Positions 23,494-35,600 of a DNA stretch of 64,000 bases are shown here, piece after piece. Position numbers and translations under genes: made by a program. The first letter of the stretch is position 1, and every line of letters begins with the position of its first letter. The notes under the pieces were generated by a model. The model saw only the letters and a program-made list of their open reading frames with translations, did no database searches and was not told where the DNA came from. The DNA is from Daphnia pulex. Its lineage: Eukaryota > Arthropoda > Branchiopoda > Diplostraca > Daphniidae. The stretch lies in assembly GCF_021134715.1 (NCBI RefSeq), contig NC_060018.1, positions 5,969,501 to 6,033,500 of the forward strand, read 5' to 3'.

Positions 23494-24801
23494 TCATGTT
23501 TCATTAAGCAACGGAGGATACTCGTTCAGCTGTTTTAGTCGGGAGCTGCTTGGTTTCACACCGTCATCCCAGCTGACGGAGTTCCTGACAGATCGAAGAG
23601 GTACTTGATCTCGATCATGCAAAGCACTTCGGTTACGGTTCCCTAATCGAGGCGCGGTAGCGACGACTGCGGACGACATGCCAGCAAGAGCTGCCATTGT
23701 CGCCATAACTGGACGTTCTGTAGGAGATCCTGGAATGGAACCTAATTATAAAAAAATACATCAATAATCATATTCAAAGTACGAAGTCGGAAAAAATATA
23801 TTACCTGGAGGAGACATGGGGCTGGGGCAGTCTGGTTCGGCTTTGTACGCAGAGCACCAGATAGGATAAGGTCGACCGAAAGAAGTCATTAGGCTTTGAA
23901 TGAGAGCTAGTAAGGAGGCCAACAAGCTGAGTATCTGCAAAGAAAATTATAGATCTAGTATTGCAGATAGTGATTTACATTCTCCTTAACCCTTACTCCA
24001 GCTATGTAAAGAAAATGCCGGCTATCGTCTGTAAGGGCTTCATCCAACATTGACGGTAAGTTAACATGATGAATAAGTAAAGAAGAGACTGTTAGAAGTG
24101 CCACAGCTATGCATAGGAAGAGAAGAGTATTCTAAGGAAAGGGGTTTTATGTTAAAAGAGTGTCAGTAATACATCAAATACAATGAGTACTTACAAATTT
24201 GGGCCACGATATTGGCAAGAAGTATATAATTCCAATTATATCAGCTATGAGTAGCCAAATTGTGCACAATGATGAAAATAAAACTATAAATACAAGAAAG
24301 GAAGATAGGTACATCCATTCACTCAGATATACACAGGTGAGACTTCCAATACAACATGTCTGTAAATAAAAAAGAAAACAATGAGCTTAAATGAGACAGA
24401 CACAGATTGAAAATAGTTTAAATGCTTACCAAGAATGCCAGTCTGAAAAGCTCCAACTTTTCCAAACACTGTGAAGGGCGGAAATGAATTAATATTGATT
24501 GGATAACTTCAACTGGAGCCTTCATGTTATCCATTCTGTGGCGATATACAGCATGAGAGTCCCATGACTGAACAGACATGGACATAGTTGATTCTCCTGT
24601 ATTCTGCAGGTGACGACTTCCATTGATCTCAAAATCTTGTATGTCACCAGATTGAAAATTACAAGGCTCTAGATGTCGTATCTCGTCAAGCAATTCTTCC
24701 ATCTCGTCTTTTCCATAAATATCTGATACTGATTGAATGAATCGACGAGATCTTTCGAATGATTGGGTTCTCGAAACGAAATTGGAGTTCTGTCTGGACA
24801 T
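23494..24801 (-). CDS. Unidentified four-helix membrane protein (MARVEL-like topology)
   Basis: I do not recognise the family. Five exons: 24801-24430, 24359-24195, 24131-23997, 23934-23805, 23741-23494; 349 aa. The first 115 or so residues are soluble, with a Ser/Arg-rich start and an acidic helix (DEMEELLDEIRHLE). Four hydrophobic segments follow: about 118-139, 143-175, 181-200 and 221-245; the second is long and the third/fourth loop short. The tail of about 100 residues is Pro/Ser-rich and polar (PIPGSPTERP-like, SVSWDDGVKPSSSRLKQL). Four helices with both ends cytosolic would fit MARVEL or tetraspan proteins, but no signature Cys motif of tetraspanins is visible. ATG 24801 is the first in frame after a stop. 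A 50-codon upstream ORF precedes it. Head-to-head with PIN4. Confidence 0.75.
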
Positions 24802-25385
24802 TATAATTTCAAGCAGATTCAAACCTTTAGTAGAAAAATACTTGCACCGAATAGTTCAGTGAAACACTCAAGAATTCCTCTCGGCATTTTTCCTGCATCC
24901 AGTTGAATACAATGTAACCGAGAATTATAAACAGGAGCACAGACTGGAAAAGTTTGGGTGAAATACTTCATCCGCGACAGCGACAAGCAGACGCTGTAAA
25001 ATTATCAATGCAGTAAAAGAGGGAAGGGGAAAATGTCAGATCAGCCATTTAAAAATTAAAATCAGTTTATTGGGATGGGTATAAATAAGAAAGAAAGTTA
25101 AATATAGTAGAATTTTTTTAATTTATTGGATTTGATGGTTTTATAGCATCAACCCTTTATTTACTGTGTATCAATTTTTTAACTTACCGAGATTCCGTGA
25201 CTCTGAACAGTAATTACAAATATGACCACTACGCAATATTTGCACTAGTCGACACAGAGCAGACGACACAAAAATTGAAAACGCAGAAAAGCGCGTTTGT
25301 AATTGTTCTAAAATCTTGACTCTTGACTTTTGATTTTTTTTTTTCATAAAAAGATTAGAATTTTGAATTGGGAATTATAATAGCT
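24802..25385. promoter_or_regulatory. Divergent promoter region 4TM gene / PIN4
   Basis: These 584 bp separate two divergent starts. The leader of the 4TM gene is probably in 24802-25000 and may include an intron. The PIN4 side is T-rich with a TTTTTTTTTT run near 25335. No TATA box is obvious. Confidence 0.45.
24819..24971 (-). other. Upstream ORF in the leader of the 4TM gene
   Basis: ATG 24971 opens 50 codons and stops at 24819, 17 nt before the main ATG. A second in-frame ATG follows about 80 nt later. If the leader is not spliced, ribosomes would have to skip or re-initiate after this ORF. An intron here cannot be ruled out, so the uORF is tentative. Confidence 0.3.
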
Positions 25386-26048
25386 ATGCCACCTAAAAAA
25401 GCAGCAGCTGCTGGTACATATAGTTTGATTAGTTTCCTTGTGAAATAGTTGTGTTTTTTAAATATTTGTTTACACCTAAAAGGATATGTCAGAATTCAGA
25501 AGTTTCTACTACTGTGAAAATAAGCGTTTATAAAGTTTCATTGACTATTTAGGAAAGTCGAAAGGTGCTGGAGGAGGAGGAGGAGATGATGACAAGGGTA
25601 AAGACAAAAAAGGAGGAACTGGGAGTACGATTAAGGTAAAATAAGATATATTTCAATAAAATAAGATTATGTTTTTAAATATTATTCTTGCATAGGTTAG
25701 ACACATTTTGTGTGAAAAGCAATCAAAAATTCTAGAAGCACTTGAAAAGCTTAAAGCTGGTATGAAATTCAATGAAGTTGCTGCAACATACAGTGAGGAT
25801 AAAGCAAGATCAGGAGTAAGTGTTAATCAATGTGTTAATCAAGTATTATGCTAATTGCTTATTACATTTTTTATTGTATATTAAAATAGGGGGACCTTGG
25901 ATGGATGGTTAGAGGATCTATGGTTGGCCCTTTTCAAGAAGCTGCCTTTGCTCTACCAATTTCATCATTGGGTAATCCTGTCTACACAGATCCACCTGTT
26001 AAAACTAAATTTGGGTACCACATTATAATGGTAGAAGGGAAAAAATAA
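25386..26048 (+). CDS. PIN4: Peptidyl-prolyl isomerase PIN4 (parvulin-14)
   Basis: Parvulin-type prolyl cis/trans isomerase of nucleus and nucleolus, linked to ribosome biogenesis. Four exons: 25386-25413, 25553-25635, 25696-25815, 25890-26048; 129 aa against 131 in human. A basic Gly/Lys-rich start ([20 protein letters not shown]) is followed by the parvulin domain (37-129) with [55 protein letters not shown] and [12 protein letters not shown]. No WW domain, so it is not PIN1. ATG 25386 gives the conserved MPPK opening. Confidence 0.97.
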
Positions 26049-26679
26049 AAAAAATAAAAACAACATATTGTTACATGAATTAAAATTGCATTTTTCATGG
26101 TTTCTTCTAAATTCACTTTTACTATAAGTCAAAAAGCTAATTGAATTTCTTTTATGAATTAAACATTCATAAACATCCAAGATTATCCAAATTGGATCAT
26201 CCAATGCAGGGTTAAATGTGATAGGCCTACATATCAGATGTAGATCATTCTGACTGGCATCTATATTGATTATACAAATTGTGAACAAATTTAAATAACA
26301 AATATGTTGAAATCTTTGGAAAATAGCAAAATATTCTTTCGAATTACATGAACAACATATGCTGGTGGTTGATTTTGCTCTAAATCTAAAATCTTTCACT
26401 TTCAAGTTATACAATAAACAAATTAGGAATTTATTTTCTAATGTTAGCCGAGCTCTGGATTAAAAGGAATGAGTTAATTTTCGAAACATTTTCCAAGAAA
26501 ATTTGGGATTTGGCACAAAATGTGTTCACGTTATCTGATGGATGCTGTTTAACAAGAACTACTACTTGAGTCATATTTGTCGTCTGTTGTCCCTTAATTA
26601 CTCCGAGACTACAACAGTGGCAGGAATATTTTCTTCCATCATTTGAAGATCCAAGGAAAAGTTAGATCATTTTTCAGGA
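26049..26679. other. Intergenic: PIN4 3' end and MIC60 promoter
   Basis: These 631 bp start with an A-rich run containing AATAAA-like motifs just after the PIN4 stop, so the PIN4 3'UTR may be very short. The rest is A/T-rich. A 149-codon minus-strand ORF overlapping the PIN4 end shows no domain and looks like chance. Confidence 0.45.
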
Positions 26680-29600
26680 ATGTGGAAGGCACCAGTTAGA
26701 ATTTGTTCTCAGTCGAAGGTATCATTGCAAAACGGAAGACAAATTATCCGCCGGAACATAAACAGCCGAAAATCAAATCAAATGTAACCGGTGTATTTTT
26801 TTCGTAAGTTGTTTTTATACCAGATGCTGTAATAATTTCATTTGTAGATCTGGAAGCAAAATTTTAACCATTGGTGGAGCTGCTATTCTAGCAACTGTTG
26901 GTGGTTCTGTTGTCTTAGCCAAAACAAGTGATGGTTTTAGGAAATTTTCTGAAAAAAATATTCCTGGAACCTCATTTCTGTTCAATTTACTACTGGGACC
27001 TTCAGTTTCCCATTTACCAAAACTTGAGCATCCTGTCAAGTATAATCAGTTTTGTTTCTAGACTTTTATTGATTATTTATTTAAACTTATTTGCTTCAGA
27101 GTAAAGGAAGATGGACTTTTAAAGAAAAAATTGGAACGAGAAGCACTCAAGAAAAAAGATGGTAGATAAACATTTGAATTATTTTCTTGTACATTTGGAG
27201 CAATTTTTTTCTCTCCTAGATGAGCTGCCCATCAATCCTGTGGAAGAATCAAGCCCACAAGAGCTACCCATATCCTCAATCGATTTACCACCCCCAGACT
27301 TCGATGTCATAAAATCTGTGGAAGAATTTTGTGACAATGATCAATCAAGTGTTGAAGAATCTTTAAATTTAGACCCAGAAGTAAACTGTTTTTTATTTTA
27401 TTTGCTTATACCTTATGTTTGACTTCCAAATTGCATTCAGGTAAAAACAGATGAAAATATTAAAGTAGTAAATGAATCTGAACCTGATAGTTCAGCTGTA
27501 GAGGTGAGAAACTTTCAGATTTGTACATCAAAACTTCAAAAAACAAAAATCTTTAGTTATTTTTCCTATAATTTAGGTTCTCGAAAAAGTTGCAGTTAAT
27601 TTATCAGAATTAACTCCCGCCGAATTTGGGGACTTGCTTAAGGAATTTCATGCCAAAGCTTCTGACGCTGTTAAAGAAGCTGTTGCAGCCCAAGATATGG
27701 CTGCATGCTCCATCAAAAGTAACCGTCTCCTAAATAATCAGACTAACAATTATTTTATATTATTTTATCTTTTGTAGAGCATGTTGAATTGGTCTTCAAG
27801 TCACTAGAAAAGATTTACGAGCCTGGTCAAACACATGAAAATATTTGGGAGCCGGTCTTCATGGCGACACACGATAAAAATGAAGCTGTGCATGTTGCCG
27901 AGTCTCGAGCTCATGATGCCAGAATGGCCGTAGCTCAGCTGAAAGAAGCTGTAGCTCATGGCTTAAAGAATGACCAAAGTATACAAACACCTGACCTAAT
28001 TACTTTTGACGAAAGCGTTGCCCGTGCTCTCTATAGGTACGTATTTGTGAATGTTGCTTCAAAACCTCCAGTGGCTATAATGTTTGGTATTTAGTTTGGA
28101 AACTGCAAAAGCACGAGTTGAAGCGGCTCAGTCTGAAGCCAAAGTTATGGATGAATATCGTGAACTTGTTGATACTGCTAGGCACAACTTGCAGGTAACA
28201 AATTGAATATTTATCAAAAATTTATAACTTCAACGTCTTTGGTTTGCATTATTCAAGATGGAGTTATCTTCCATTCGTCCTGAATTGGCACCCAGTTTTA
28301 AAACCGAAGGTTCCAAGTTGGGTGAAGAGGAAATCAATATTTTGATGGCCCATGCCTATTGGAAGATAATAACGTTGCAAAAAGAACTAGCCAGGCAACA
28401 GGTTAGTTTAAATGTTTTTTTTTTTTTGTTTTTTGTTTTTTTACAAAAATTTACAGCAATTAAAATTTGTATATCTAGTCTTGTGAGCAGCAGCGCCTGA
28501 AAGGAGCTTTAGATACCCAGAGAAAAGAAGACCATTCGGTTCTGGAATCCCGTTTACGAGTCGAATTGGAAAGACAATACTACGAACTAAAAGCGAAATA
28601 TAATCAAGATGTGAGTTATACCGCCCATTATTGTTTAAACAAATCATTCCATTAATGTGTGTGTCGATTTCTTTAACAGATTTCGTTTCATGAAAAAACC
28701 TTGTCGGATCAGTTTACTCAGCAGCTTAAACTCCAAGCTGCTGCTTATACTGATCACTTAAATGACACTCTAAAGACGCAACGTCTAGAACTAAAGCGAA
28801 CATTTGATGCTGAACGTGAACTAGAAGTCGCAAAGTTGTTGGCGTCCCATCATGAAAACCTGGCGAAGCTTCACGGAATGGGCAAAGGAATTCAAGACGC
28901 GATCCATGACCGCGCCGAAAAGGACCGAGTTTCTCGTCAAGTTCGTGAGCTATGGATTGCAGCTCAATCGATGATCGAGTCCCTGCGCAGTAACAATTCA
29001 GTCCATTTGCCATGGAATGAGCAACGCCACCCTCTCAATCTGAGTAGTTTGAACAAAGCACTAAACAACAATGATGAATTTGCTCTGGCAGTCATCGAAT
29101 CCATCCCACCAACCGCTCTAGATCAAGGAATCCTTCCCCAAGGTGCTCTGAAGGTAACGCCCTGAAATATTTTCTTGTTGAAGTATTTTTTACGTTTAAA
29201 TTTTACTCTTTTTTTTTCAGGAACGTTTCTTGAATGTTGAAAGAGTTTGTCGACGTGTAGCTCTGATTGATGAGAATGGTGGATCGATCCTTCGTTATGC
29301 GCTCTCTTATTTGCAGGTTGATTTTTGTTTTTTTGTTTTTTCCTTTCATACAACAACTGTAATTGTGTTAATATTCAATTCTTTTAGAGCATGATGGTCG
29401 TCAAAGTTGACGCGCGTCCGCAGTCAAAAGACGAAGAAATCAACTTGGCCGATTTGAATACGTTCGACATTTTAGCGAGGACAAGGTGAAAACTCAGAAT
29501 AGATTACATTATAATGCGATTAACCTATGATATTCTCAGGTACCATTTGGAGAAGGACGACCTCGAACAAGCACTTCGGTACATGAATTTATTGAAAGGA

Positions 29601-29717
29601 GAACCCCAGAATGTTGCCAACGACTGGTTGCGAGAACTGCGCATCCACCTGGAAACTGTTCAAGCTGTTAACGCTATCCTTACGTATGCAGCTGTACAAG
29701 CTATTGAATCAATGTGA
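26680..29717 (+). CDS. IMMT: MICOS subunit MIC60 (mitofilin)
   Basis: Inner mitochondrial membrane protein that organises crista junctions. Fourteen exons: 26680-26783, 26848-27039, 27100-27161, 27220-27380, 27441-27503, 27577-27718, 27778-28036, 28095-28194, 28258-28401, 28479-28610, 28680-29153, 29221-29316, 29388-29485, 29540-29717; 734 aa against about 758. Order: Arg-rich, acid-free presequence (MWKAPVRICSQSK), one hydrophobic helix (about 39-58) with Gly spacing (GGAAILATVGGS), an acidic variable linker, a long coiled coil, and the conserved mitofilin C-terminus with ERFLNVERVCRRVALIDENG, LRYALSYLQS, DLEQALRYMNLLKGEP and WLRELRIHLETVQAVNAI. The variable linker is cut into small exons (62-161 nt). 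Confidence 0.95.
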
Positions 29718-30233
29718 AAAGCTTGTTGCTCAGCCCAGATTGCATATACGTTTAAAAATGAATCGATAGAAGATGGCTGTAGTACGGTCAGCCTATAAGA
29801 AAGTACAGACCCCACGTCTGTGTATCTTTATTAGCTATTAACTGTACAGATTTAATGTTGTATTCAGTTTGAAATACAACCAAACAACAGAATTTCTTTA
29901 AATTAATCTGAATCAATTCTAGAAGAATCCAGGCGAAACTTATCTAGCCTTTTATTTTTTTATCTTCCCTTAAACTATAGAAAACCTAAAATCGAAACTT
30001 GGTGCTATTATATAACGCCAACTTTCTTATCTGATCAAAATATGACTGGTAGTCAAATACGATAAGTGTTTTCACTTTTTGGGCGGAGAGAAGGAAAAGG
30101 TAGAATATTTGTTTTTCTTCAGACAACTTCTCGTTGTGTTTTATTTTCGTATTTCATCATATCAGACAATCGCCACAATTTACAAGCTCATTGACCAAAT
30201 AGTCAAGCAAATCAAACAAATTTGCTTGTGATC
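29718..30233. other. Convergent 3' region of MIC60 and lipocalin 1
   Basis: These 516 bp between two converging stops carry 3'UTRs only. No ORF or RNA gene is evident. Confidence 0.5.
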
Positions 30234-31082
30234 TTATGGAAGATAGACGCAGTTCTCATCGTGGAATGTAGCTTCGAAGGTGCTAATATCAATGCCGAAT
30301 TGAGTGTAAGCAGCCCTTGCTGTTGCCAGTTGTTCCGGGGTCAGCGAGTTGGTACGGCCCATAAGCCAGGCATATTCCAACTTGTAAGCACCGACACTTA
30401 CGCAATCGTAGACGGCGGTATAAGTGACGTAATCCGTATCAAGGACAAAGTAGTCACCATCTGGGCCTATGATTCCCGAAGATTCGATTTATTATTATTT
30501 CATATTGAAAGAAAAATAACTTGAGAAAAACTTACGTCCTGGGAATTGAACGATCAAGTATCCGGGTTGAGTCTCGGGGTATGGCTGATAAGCCGAGCCA
30601 TAAATAGCGGTGGTATTGCCATTTAATACAGCGGTATTGACGACACTGACGGTATTGGGCGCTAAATAATTCATAATTAGCATTCAAATTTCCCCAAGTT
30701 TCTTAATTAATTTAGACATACCGATTTCATCGTAGATGGCACGAATGCAAGTCATACCTAAAAATTTCAAAACGATTAATTTAAATGGGATCATTATTGA
30801 TATGATAAGATAGCTGTGACTCACCCTCCTCGAAAACGACGGGAATCTTCTCGATTTCAAACCAAACTCCGGCATACTGAAAAATAATTTTAACAACGTC
30901 AATTAAATCAATTGTATTCATTTTAGATTTAATCTATTTCGACTTACTTGGACGTAGTCGAAATCGGGTTTGGTGGTGAACGTCGGGCAGGCTCCGCGGG
31001 TGCTGCGGACCAAAACGTTGGCGTTCAGGCCGGCGATGCAGCAGGTGGCAAGAAGTAAAATTTGGATCAAATTGTTGGCCAT
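30234..31082 (-). CDS. ApoD-like lipocalin 1 (secreted)
   Basis: Secreted beta-barrel carrier of small hydrophobic ligands, apolipoprotein D/Lazarillo type. Five exons: 31082-30948, 30876-30825, 30757-30722, 30661-30536, 30466-30234; 193 aa. A signal peptide covers about residues 1-21 (LIQILLLATCCIAGLNA). Lipocalin motif 1 is KPDFDYVQYAGVWFEIEK (G-x-W), motif 2 is VLDTDYVTYTAVYDC and motif 3 is near YAWLMGR. Cysteines (GACP, MTCIR, YDCV, ENCV) fit the two disulfides of ApoD-like proteins. The intron at DYVQ/YAG is phase 0 and the one at YDEI/AP is phase 1. A close paralog lies 1.1 kb upstream on the same strand. The ligand is unknown. Confidence 0.9.
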
Positions 31083-32202
31083 CTTAGTAGGTGGTTCTAC
31101 GAGGTTAGCAGAATACGAAATAAAAATTTTTAGTTGGTTTTATACTCTCGAAAAATATTACGTTATTACTTTATTTTTTATCTTTATCGGTGCACTTACA
31201 TAAATGTAGCTCAAAGACAAAGGTTATGTTGGCCCACTCTACCTGTCAATCTAATAACAGCTCGTAACAGCTTAACTTGTGGAAAGGATCTTGTGAAATG
31301 GGGCTGGGCATGTGATCTCTTCACTTGCTATCATCATCTCGACGTATGTAGGAACCATGCGGTAAACCGTCCCGTGGAGTGCCACGTGCGATTTGTGTGA
31401 TCAATTACCTCATACTCATCTCATTTTAAGGAAATTAATTTAAATGATCCTGATAGTTCACTGATGTGTAACTGTATATGTCGCAAACAGGTGTTTACTA
31501 TTGTTTAGCCTTCAGAATATTGGGAAGTGTTTATGTAACAACATAATACGCATTACATAATCTACTTGCTTCGCTGCCTAGTTACTCATAACAACGCATA
31601 ACACAGGGTTTTGATTAGATTTATTGCCTAAATTGGTAGTTGGGAGACAAAGAAGACTAGTCAGCGACAATATTTATGTCCGGTAAAGATAAGTTTAATG
31701 TTCGTTCTCATTTACCTTTCAATCGCAAACGCTCTGAGTTTAAGGCAGTTGAAAATTATTTCTTTACGAATTTCAAAGTTTTGATGATACCAGAGTATTA
31801 TGTTTAATAACAAGTACAGAATTTCCATGAATCCATGTTTGAAGTAAGTTTTTTTTTTCTGTTCTGCCGAGGCGTTCGGGAAAGAGTAAAAACTATTTGA
31901 TAGAACTACGATTCGATCGACAGGAAACATATGTTTCAATCGACAAAGTTGATATAGGCTACTAATTAGCGGTGCTTTATAACTGTGTTTCAAGTTACGG
32001 AAAAGCCACATTTGAGCTTGAAACCATTTCCGTCGACAGGCAATATTCACGTAATAATTTGATTGTACTACTACTTACAGAACACGAACACGTAGAAGAA
32101 CTTATTTTTGAAAGAATGTATACTCTAACATTATAGTTCAATTTGTTTATTTCACGTAAATCCTACATAACCATTTCGATTTTATGAAGGTAATTTGATT
32201 AT
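31083..32202. other. Intergenic between the two lipocalins
   Basis: These 1.1 kb should hold the 3'UTR of lipocalin 2 and the promoter of lipocalin 1. A TATATT/CTCGAG-like stretch lies within 150 bp upstream of the lipocalin 1 start. A 112-codon minus-strand ORF (31712-32050) has no domain and no splice partners. Confidence 0.4.
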
Positions 32203-33172
32203 TTAGTTAGTTGGGGGGAAAGGGTATTCGGGAAAATAAACGCAGGAAGCTCCCTGAGTTGTCATTTGGAATGTGCTCACGTCAACACCGAATTGAGTGA
32301 ACTTGGAGAGAGCCACATCCTACAAACATTCGAAAATGTTAGTTATATAACAACAGTATATCATTATTTCATAATGACAGTCAATATATCTTACCATAAC
32401 TTCTTGGGTCATGGTCTGTTCTCGGCCCAAGAGCCAAGCGTATTCCAGAACGAAAGCGCCAGCAACTCCGCAAGAATAAACTGAGGCGTAGTTGGTGTAA
32501 TCAGTGTCCAACACCAAGTAGGTTCCATCCGGACGACCGGGGAAGGAAACGATTAAATGACCTGTTTAATTATTAACAAAGCATTTAGTAGTTAAGCGGT
32601 TTTTTTTTTGTTGAATGATAAAATTACCAGGTTCTTCCGGGCTGATGGCAGTGGCTGATCCAGTAATGTTAGTCAAGGTTCTATGTATTCGAACGAAAAT
32701 TATTTCATCGTCTCATTAATTGCAATTTAATTTGGCTTACCCGTCAGCTAGAACTGCGGTGTTGAGGACGCTGACAACTCCTGGGGCTATTCATTCAAAT
32801 TTAAAAAAATGATTAGAACATCAAGTCATTATTATGCATTAATGAAGGAAGAGTAATTACATAGTTCTTCGTAAATGGCGCGCTCGCAGCTGGTTCCCTG
32901 TTGGAAAACATTTTCGAAACGCTCGATCTCGTACCACAGACCAGCGTACTAATTAACCATATCGTTACAAATTGCGCAGTTAGCAATATAGAAAATGTCT
33001 GGTTATATTTGAATTGAAATGATAGTACCGGAATGTAGTTGAAATCGGGTTTGGTCGTTACAACTGGGCAGGCAGCTCTCTGGCTGATCCGGCTGAACAC
33101 TGCAGCTTGGGTTCCAGCCGCGAAAACGACCAAGGCGAAGAGAAAAGTCGCTAGGAATCGAGAGCTCGACAT
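32203..33172 (-). CDS. ApoD-like lipocalin 2 (secreted)
   Basis: Paralog of the downstream lipocalin. Six exons: 33172-33029, 32948-32861, 32786-32741, 32680-32628, 32561-32395, 32319-32203; 204 aa. A clear signal peptide (FLATFLFALVVFAAGTQA) is followed by KPDFNYIP/YAGLWYEIERF (motif 1), FPGRPDGTYLVLDTDYTNYA (motif 2 region) and LEYAWLLGRE. Cysteines match those of lipocalin 1 (AACP, TSCE, YSCG, ASCV). Introns at NYIP/YAG (phase 0) and YEEL/SPG (phase 1) are shared with lipocalin 1; those after ADG, EEPG and VM are not. The tail EYPFPPTN is unique. Likely one ancestral gene duplicated in tandem. Confidence 0.9.
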
Positions 33173-35411
33173 CTTTCCAGTGGTTTGTAAGTTACTGAAT
33201 TGATGATCAACGTAGAACCGACTTGGCTTTTAATTGCTTCGGCAATTCCCCTTATGTAAGCCAACTTTATCATCCAAAAGTCGATCGTAACATTCTCTTC
33301 CTCTTCAAACAATGGCATACGTGACTGATGGAGATAAGCCAATCAGAAAAGGAAATATATATCATTTTTTTTTTAAACCAACGGTCTCACAACAACCACA
33401 ATCGTCCAACTATTTGATACATTTATCTTTTTTATCTAGACATTGATGAAACCTTGTATTTCTTTACTTTAATTTGACAGGTCAATATTTTCTTTTGAAC
33501 AATTTTCTAGTAGCCTATTAGACTTTCGATAATAGAAACTTGACGTTTTATCGAAAGTCTTTTTCATTAACCATAGTTACTTTCCCAATAAAGTATAATC
33601 AATTATCATGAATTATTGGGATACCAACTTTTGCGTGATTGGGACAGCACGGAGGTTCGTTAAGAAGAATAGTAATTGACTACGCGAGCGTAACATTTGA
33701 GGGACCGAAAAACAGGTTGACATGGTAATTTCCCTGTGTGCAGCAGTCAATCAGCCGTGCGATGCTGGGGTTCTCAGACTGCTGTTGTCCCAGTCTACAC
33801 GGTTCCAGCGTATAATAATAAACCTCCATCGCTATCAGTAGAAATCTGGCCACGAGTTCTTTTTTAATTAGGTTGGACGGCGTACATACTACCACGCCCG
33901 CTTTGAAGAAAAAAGATGTCACACAATTGAACACTTGATTACACTCAAACACTATTCGTTGATGTTGGAGAGACATTTTGATTATTCAAGTTTCCCGGAA
34001 TCCCCTAATTTGTTGCGCTCCAGCCAAGGACGCGATGAATGTTGGACGGGATTTTACAAGCAAAAAAAGTCAATTTAATTGAGTCATTGGTTGCAGCAGA
34101 TTGCCATTTGCTTATCGCCAAAACCAACAGGGAAAGTTTTCAATCAGCGCGGGCGTTTTCCATGTTAAAACGCATAAAACTTTGAAACAAATGAAGCGAA
34201 ACGCAATTAATTATGAACGTGAAACAATCAAAGTGGCTTAAAAAGGAGGGAGGGACCCGTGTCTTTTCTGGTGCTGAGCTAAACACGGAAAGCTGAATCA
34301 CCGTGAAATCGTTTCATTTGAATTAGTTAAAAGAAGAAGAAGAAAGAGTATCAATTTTCTAATTTTGTCTCTTTATTCACGATCGTCGTGACACGGACGT
34401 GCCATCTAGTCAACGTGATCTCAACTAATCACATTATTGGAGAAGGTGAACGCGGGAGGCGATGTGGCGCGCCAGTCTCACTGGAATTCTCCCCCTCTCC
34501 GTTATCTATGTCTAGGACAAAACAAATTCTATTTATTGTCTCAATAACGTTATCGAATAATTTTAATAGCGGATTTGTAGTTGTTTTTCTTTCAAAATCC
34601 TGCGATGAATTCATTCGAGTGTCGACAACTAAATTTCGGTTAAAAACTTGAGAGGACTAGTACAAAACATTATGTAAAGCGGTGGGATTGGACGTAAGAG
34701 AGAAAGGAAGAGCCTTATCTTCCATCTGGAACTCGCCTTTTACAACTGGGAACTATCCACCACCACCGAGTGCAGTATACATGTTTTTGCGGTTAACCTA
34801 GTTATGCTGCTGCTGCTACTCGCCCCCGTGTATACATGTTTTGTTTGTAAAAGCTTTAGTGCGACAGCTTTTCGAGCTGCTGAAAAAAGCCAGTAACCTA
34901 TTTGCTATTTAAGACACGAGAACAAATACCAACAACAAAAACAAGCAAACGAAAAAGAGACAGTCTGAGGAAATGTAGTTTATTTTTATATAATCTTTTA
35001 GCAAACGTTTTCTTTTTTTTTTTAATTTTTAACAGTGGAACACGCGCCGAAAAACCGATAAGGAAGTCGACCCTGTCGGGAGTCATTAGAAGAGAGGGGG
35101 GATTGGAAAAGTGGGCGGAGTCATGGAAAACACAACTCACTGAGAATCGATTGTTTAGTTCGATTGAGTCGATCACGAAGCCCAGCACCAACAGGAGAGA
35201 GAGGCTCGTCGGCTGTAAGACACCACCGAAAGGGCATTGGAAGGAGATTTACTCTGAAAAAGTAAAAAAGAGAAGACTCTTCTTACTTGCTGCTGGTGTG
35301 GTGTGTGTGTTGTACTGTACAAGTCATTCAGTCAAATTCCAGGCTGCGACGAAGTGAGCACAACAGAGGCCATTTCACTCTGGGTTTTTATTTTTCCTCT
35401 TTTCTCCTCTC
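33173..35411. other. Intergenic upstream of gawky and of lipocalin 2
   Basis: These 2.2 kb hold the lipocalin 2 promoter on the left and distal upstream sequence of gawky on the right. ORFs of 60-150 codons occur on both strands but lack domains and splice signals in agreeing phases. No repeat or RNA gene was recognised. Confidence 0.4.
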
Positions 35412-35600
35412 TATAAAACTGGATTTGAATTACACAGCTCTAATTTAAAGTGAGTGCGCAAAGCCGTGTTGCTGGTGTGTGTGTGTCTAAAACCGAGTGT
35501 GCAATCCAATCTCGAATCGAGCCCAACAATCGATCGTCGAGAAGCGTCGAGTTCGTGTCACGAGCGTGGAAAAATGAACAAGAGCCTTTTCCAGCAGCAG
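35412..35600 (+). promoter_or_regulatory. Candidate TATA promoter and 5' leader exon of gawky
   Basis: TATAAA at 35412-35417 precedes a strong donor CAGCAGCAG/GTAAGG at 35600/35601. An exon from about 35445 to 35600 would be a 5' leader. It contains ATG 35573 followed by nine codons. Joined to the acceptor at 38764/38765, that frame meets TGA at once, so it would be a 9-codon uORF rather than an N-terminus. Linkage to gawky is inferred from strand and position. Confidence 0.35.

Noticed and set aside
25965-26414. 149-codon minus-strand ORF overlapping the PIN4 end
   Set aside because: Overlaps a well-supported conserved exon and has no known motif.
31712-32050. 112-codon minus-strand ORF between the lipocalins
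   Set aside because: No recognisable domain and sits where the lipocalin 2 3'UTR is expected.
33680-33976. 98-codon minus-strand ORF between lipocalin 2 and gawky
   Set aside because: No domain, no signal peptide, no splice sites in agreeing phase; composition like its surroundings. I looked for a third lipocalin and found no G-x-W or TDY motif.
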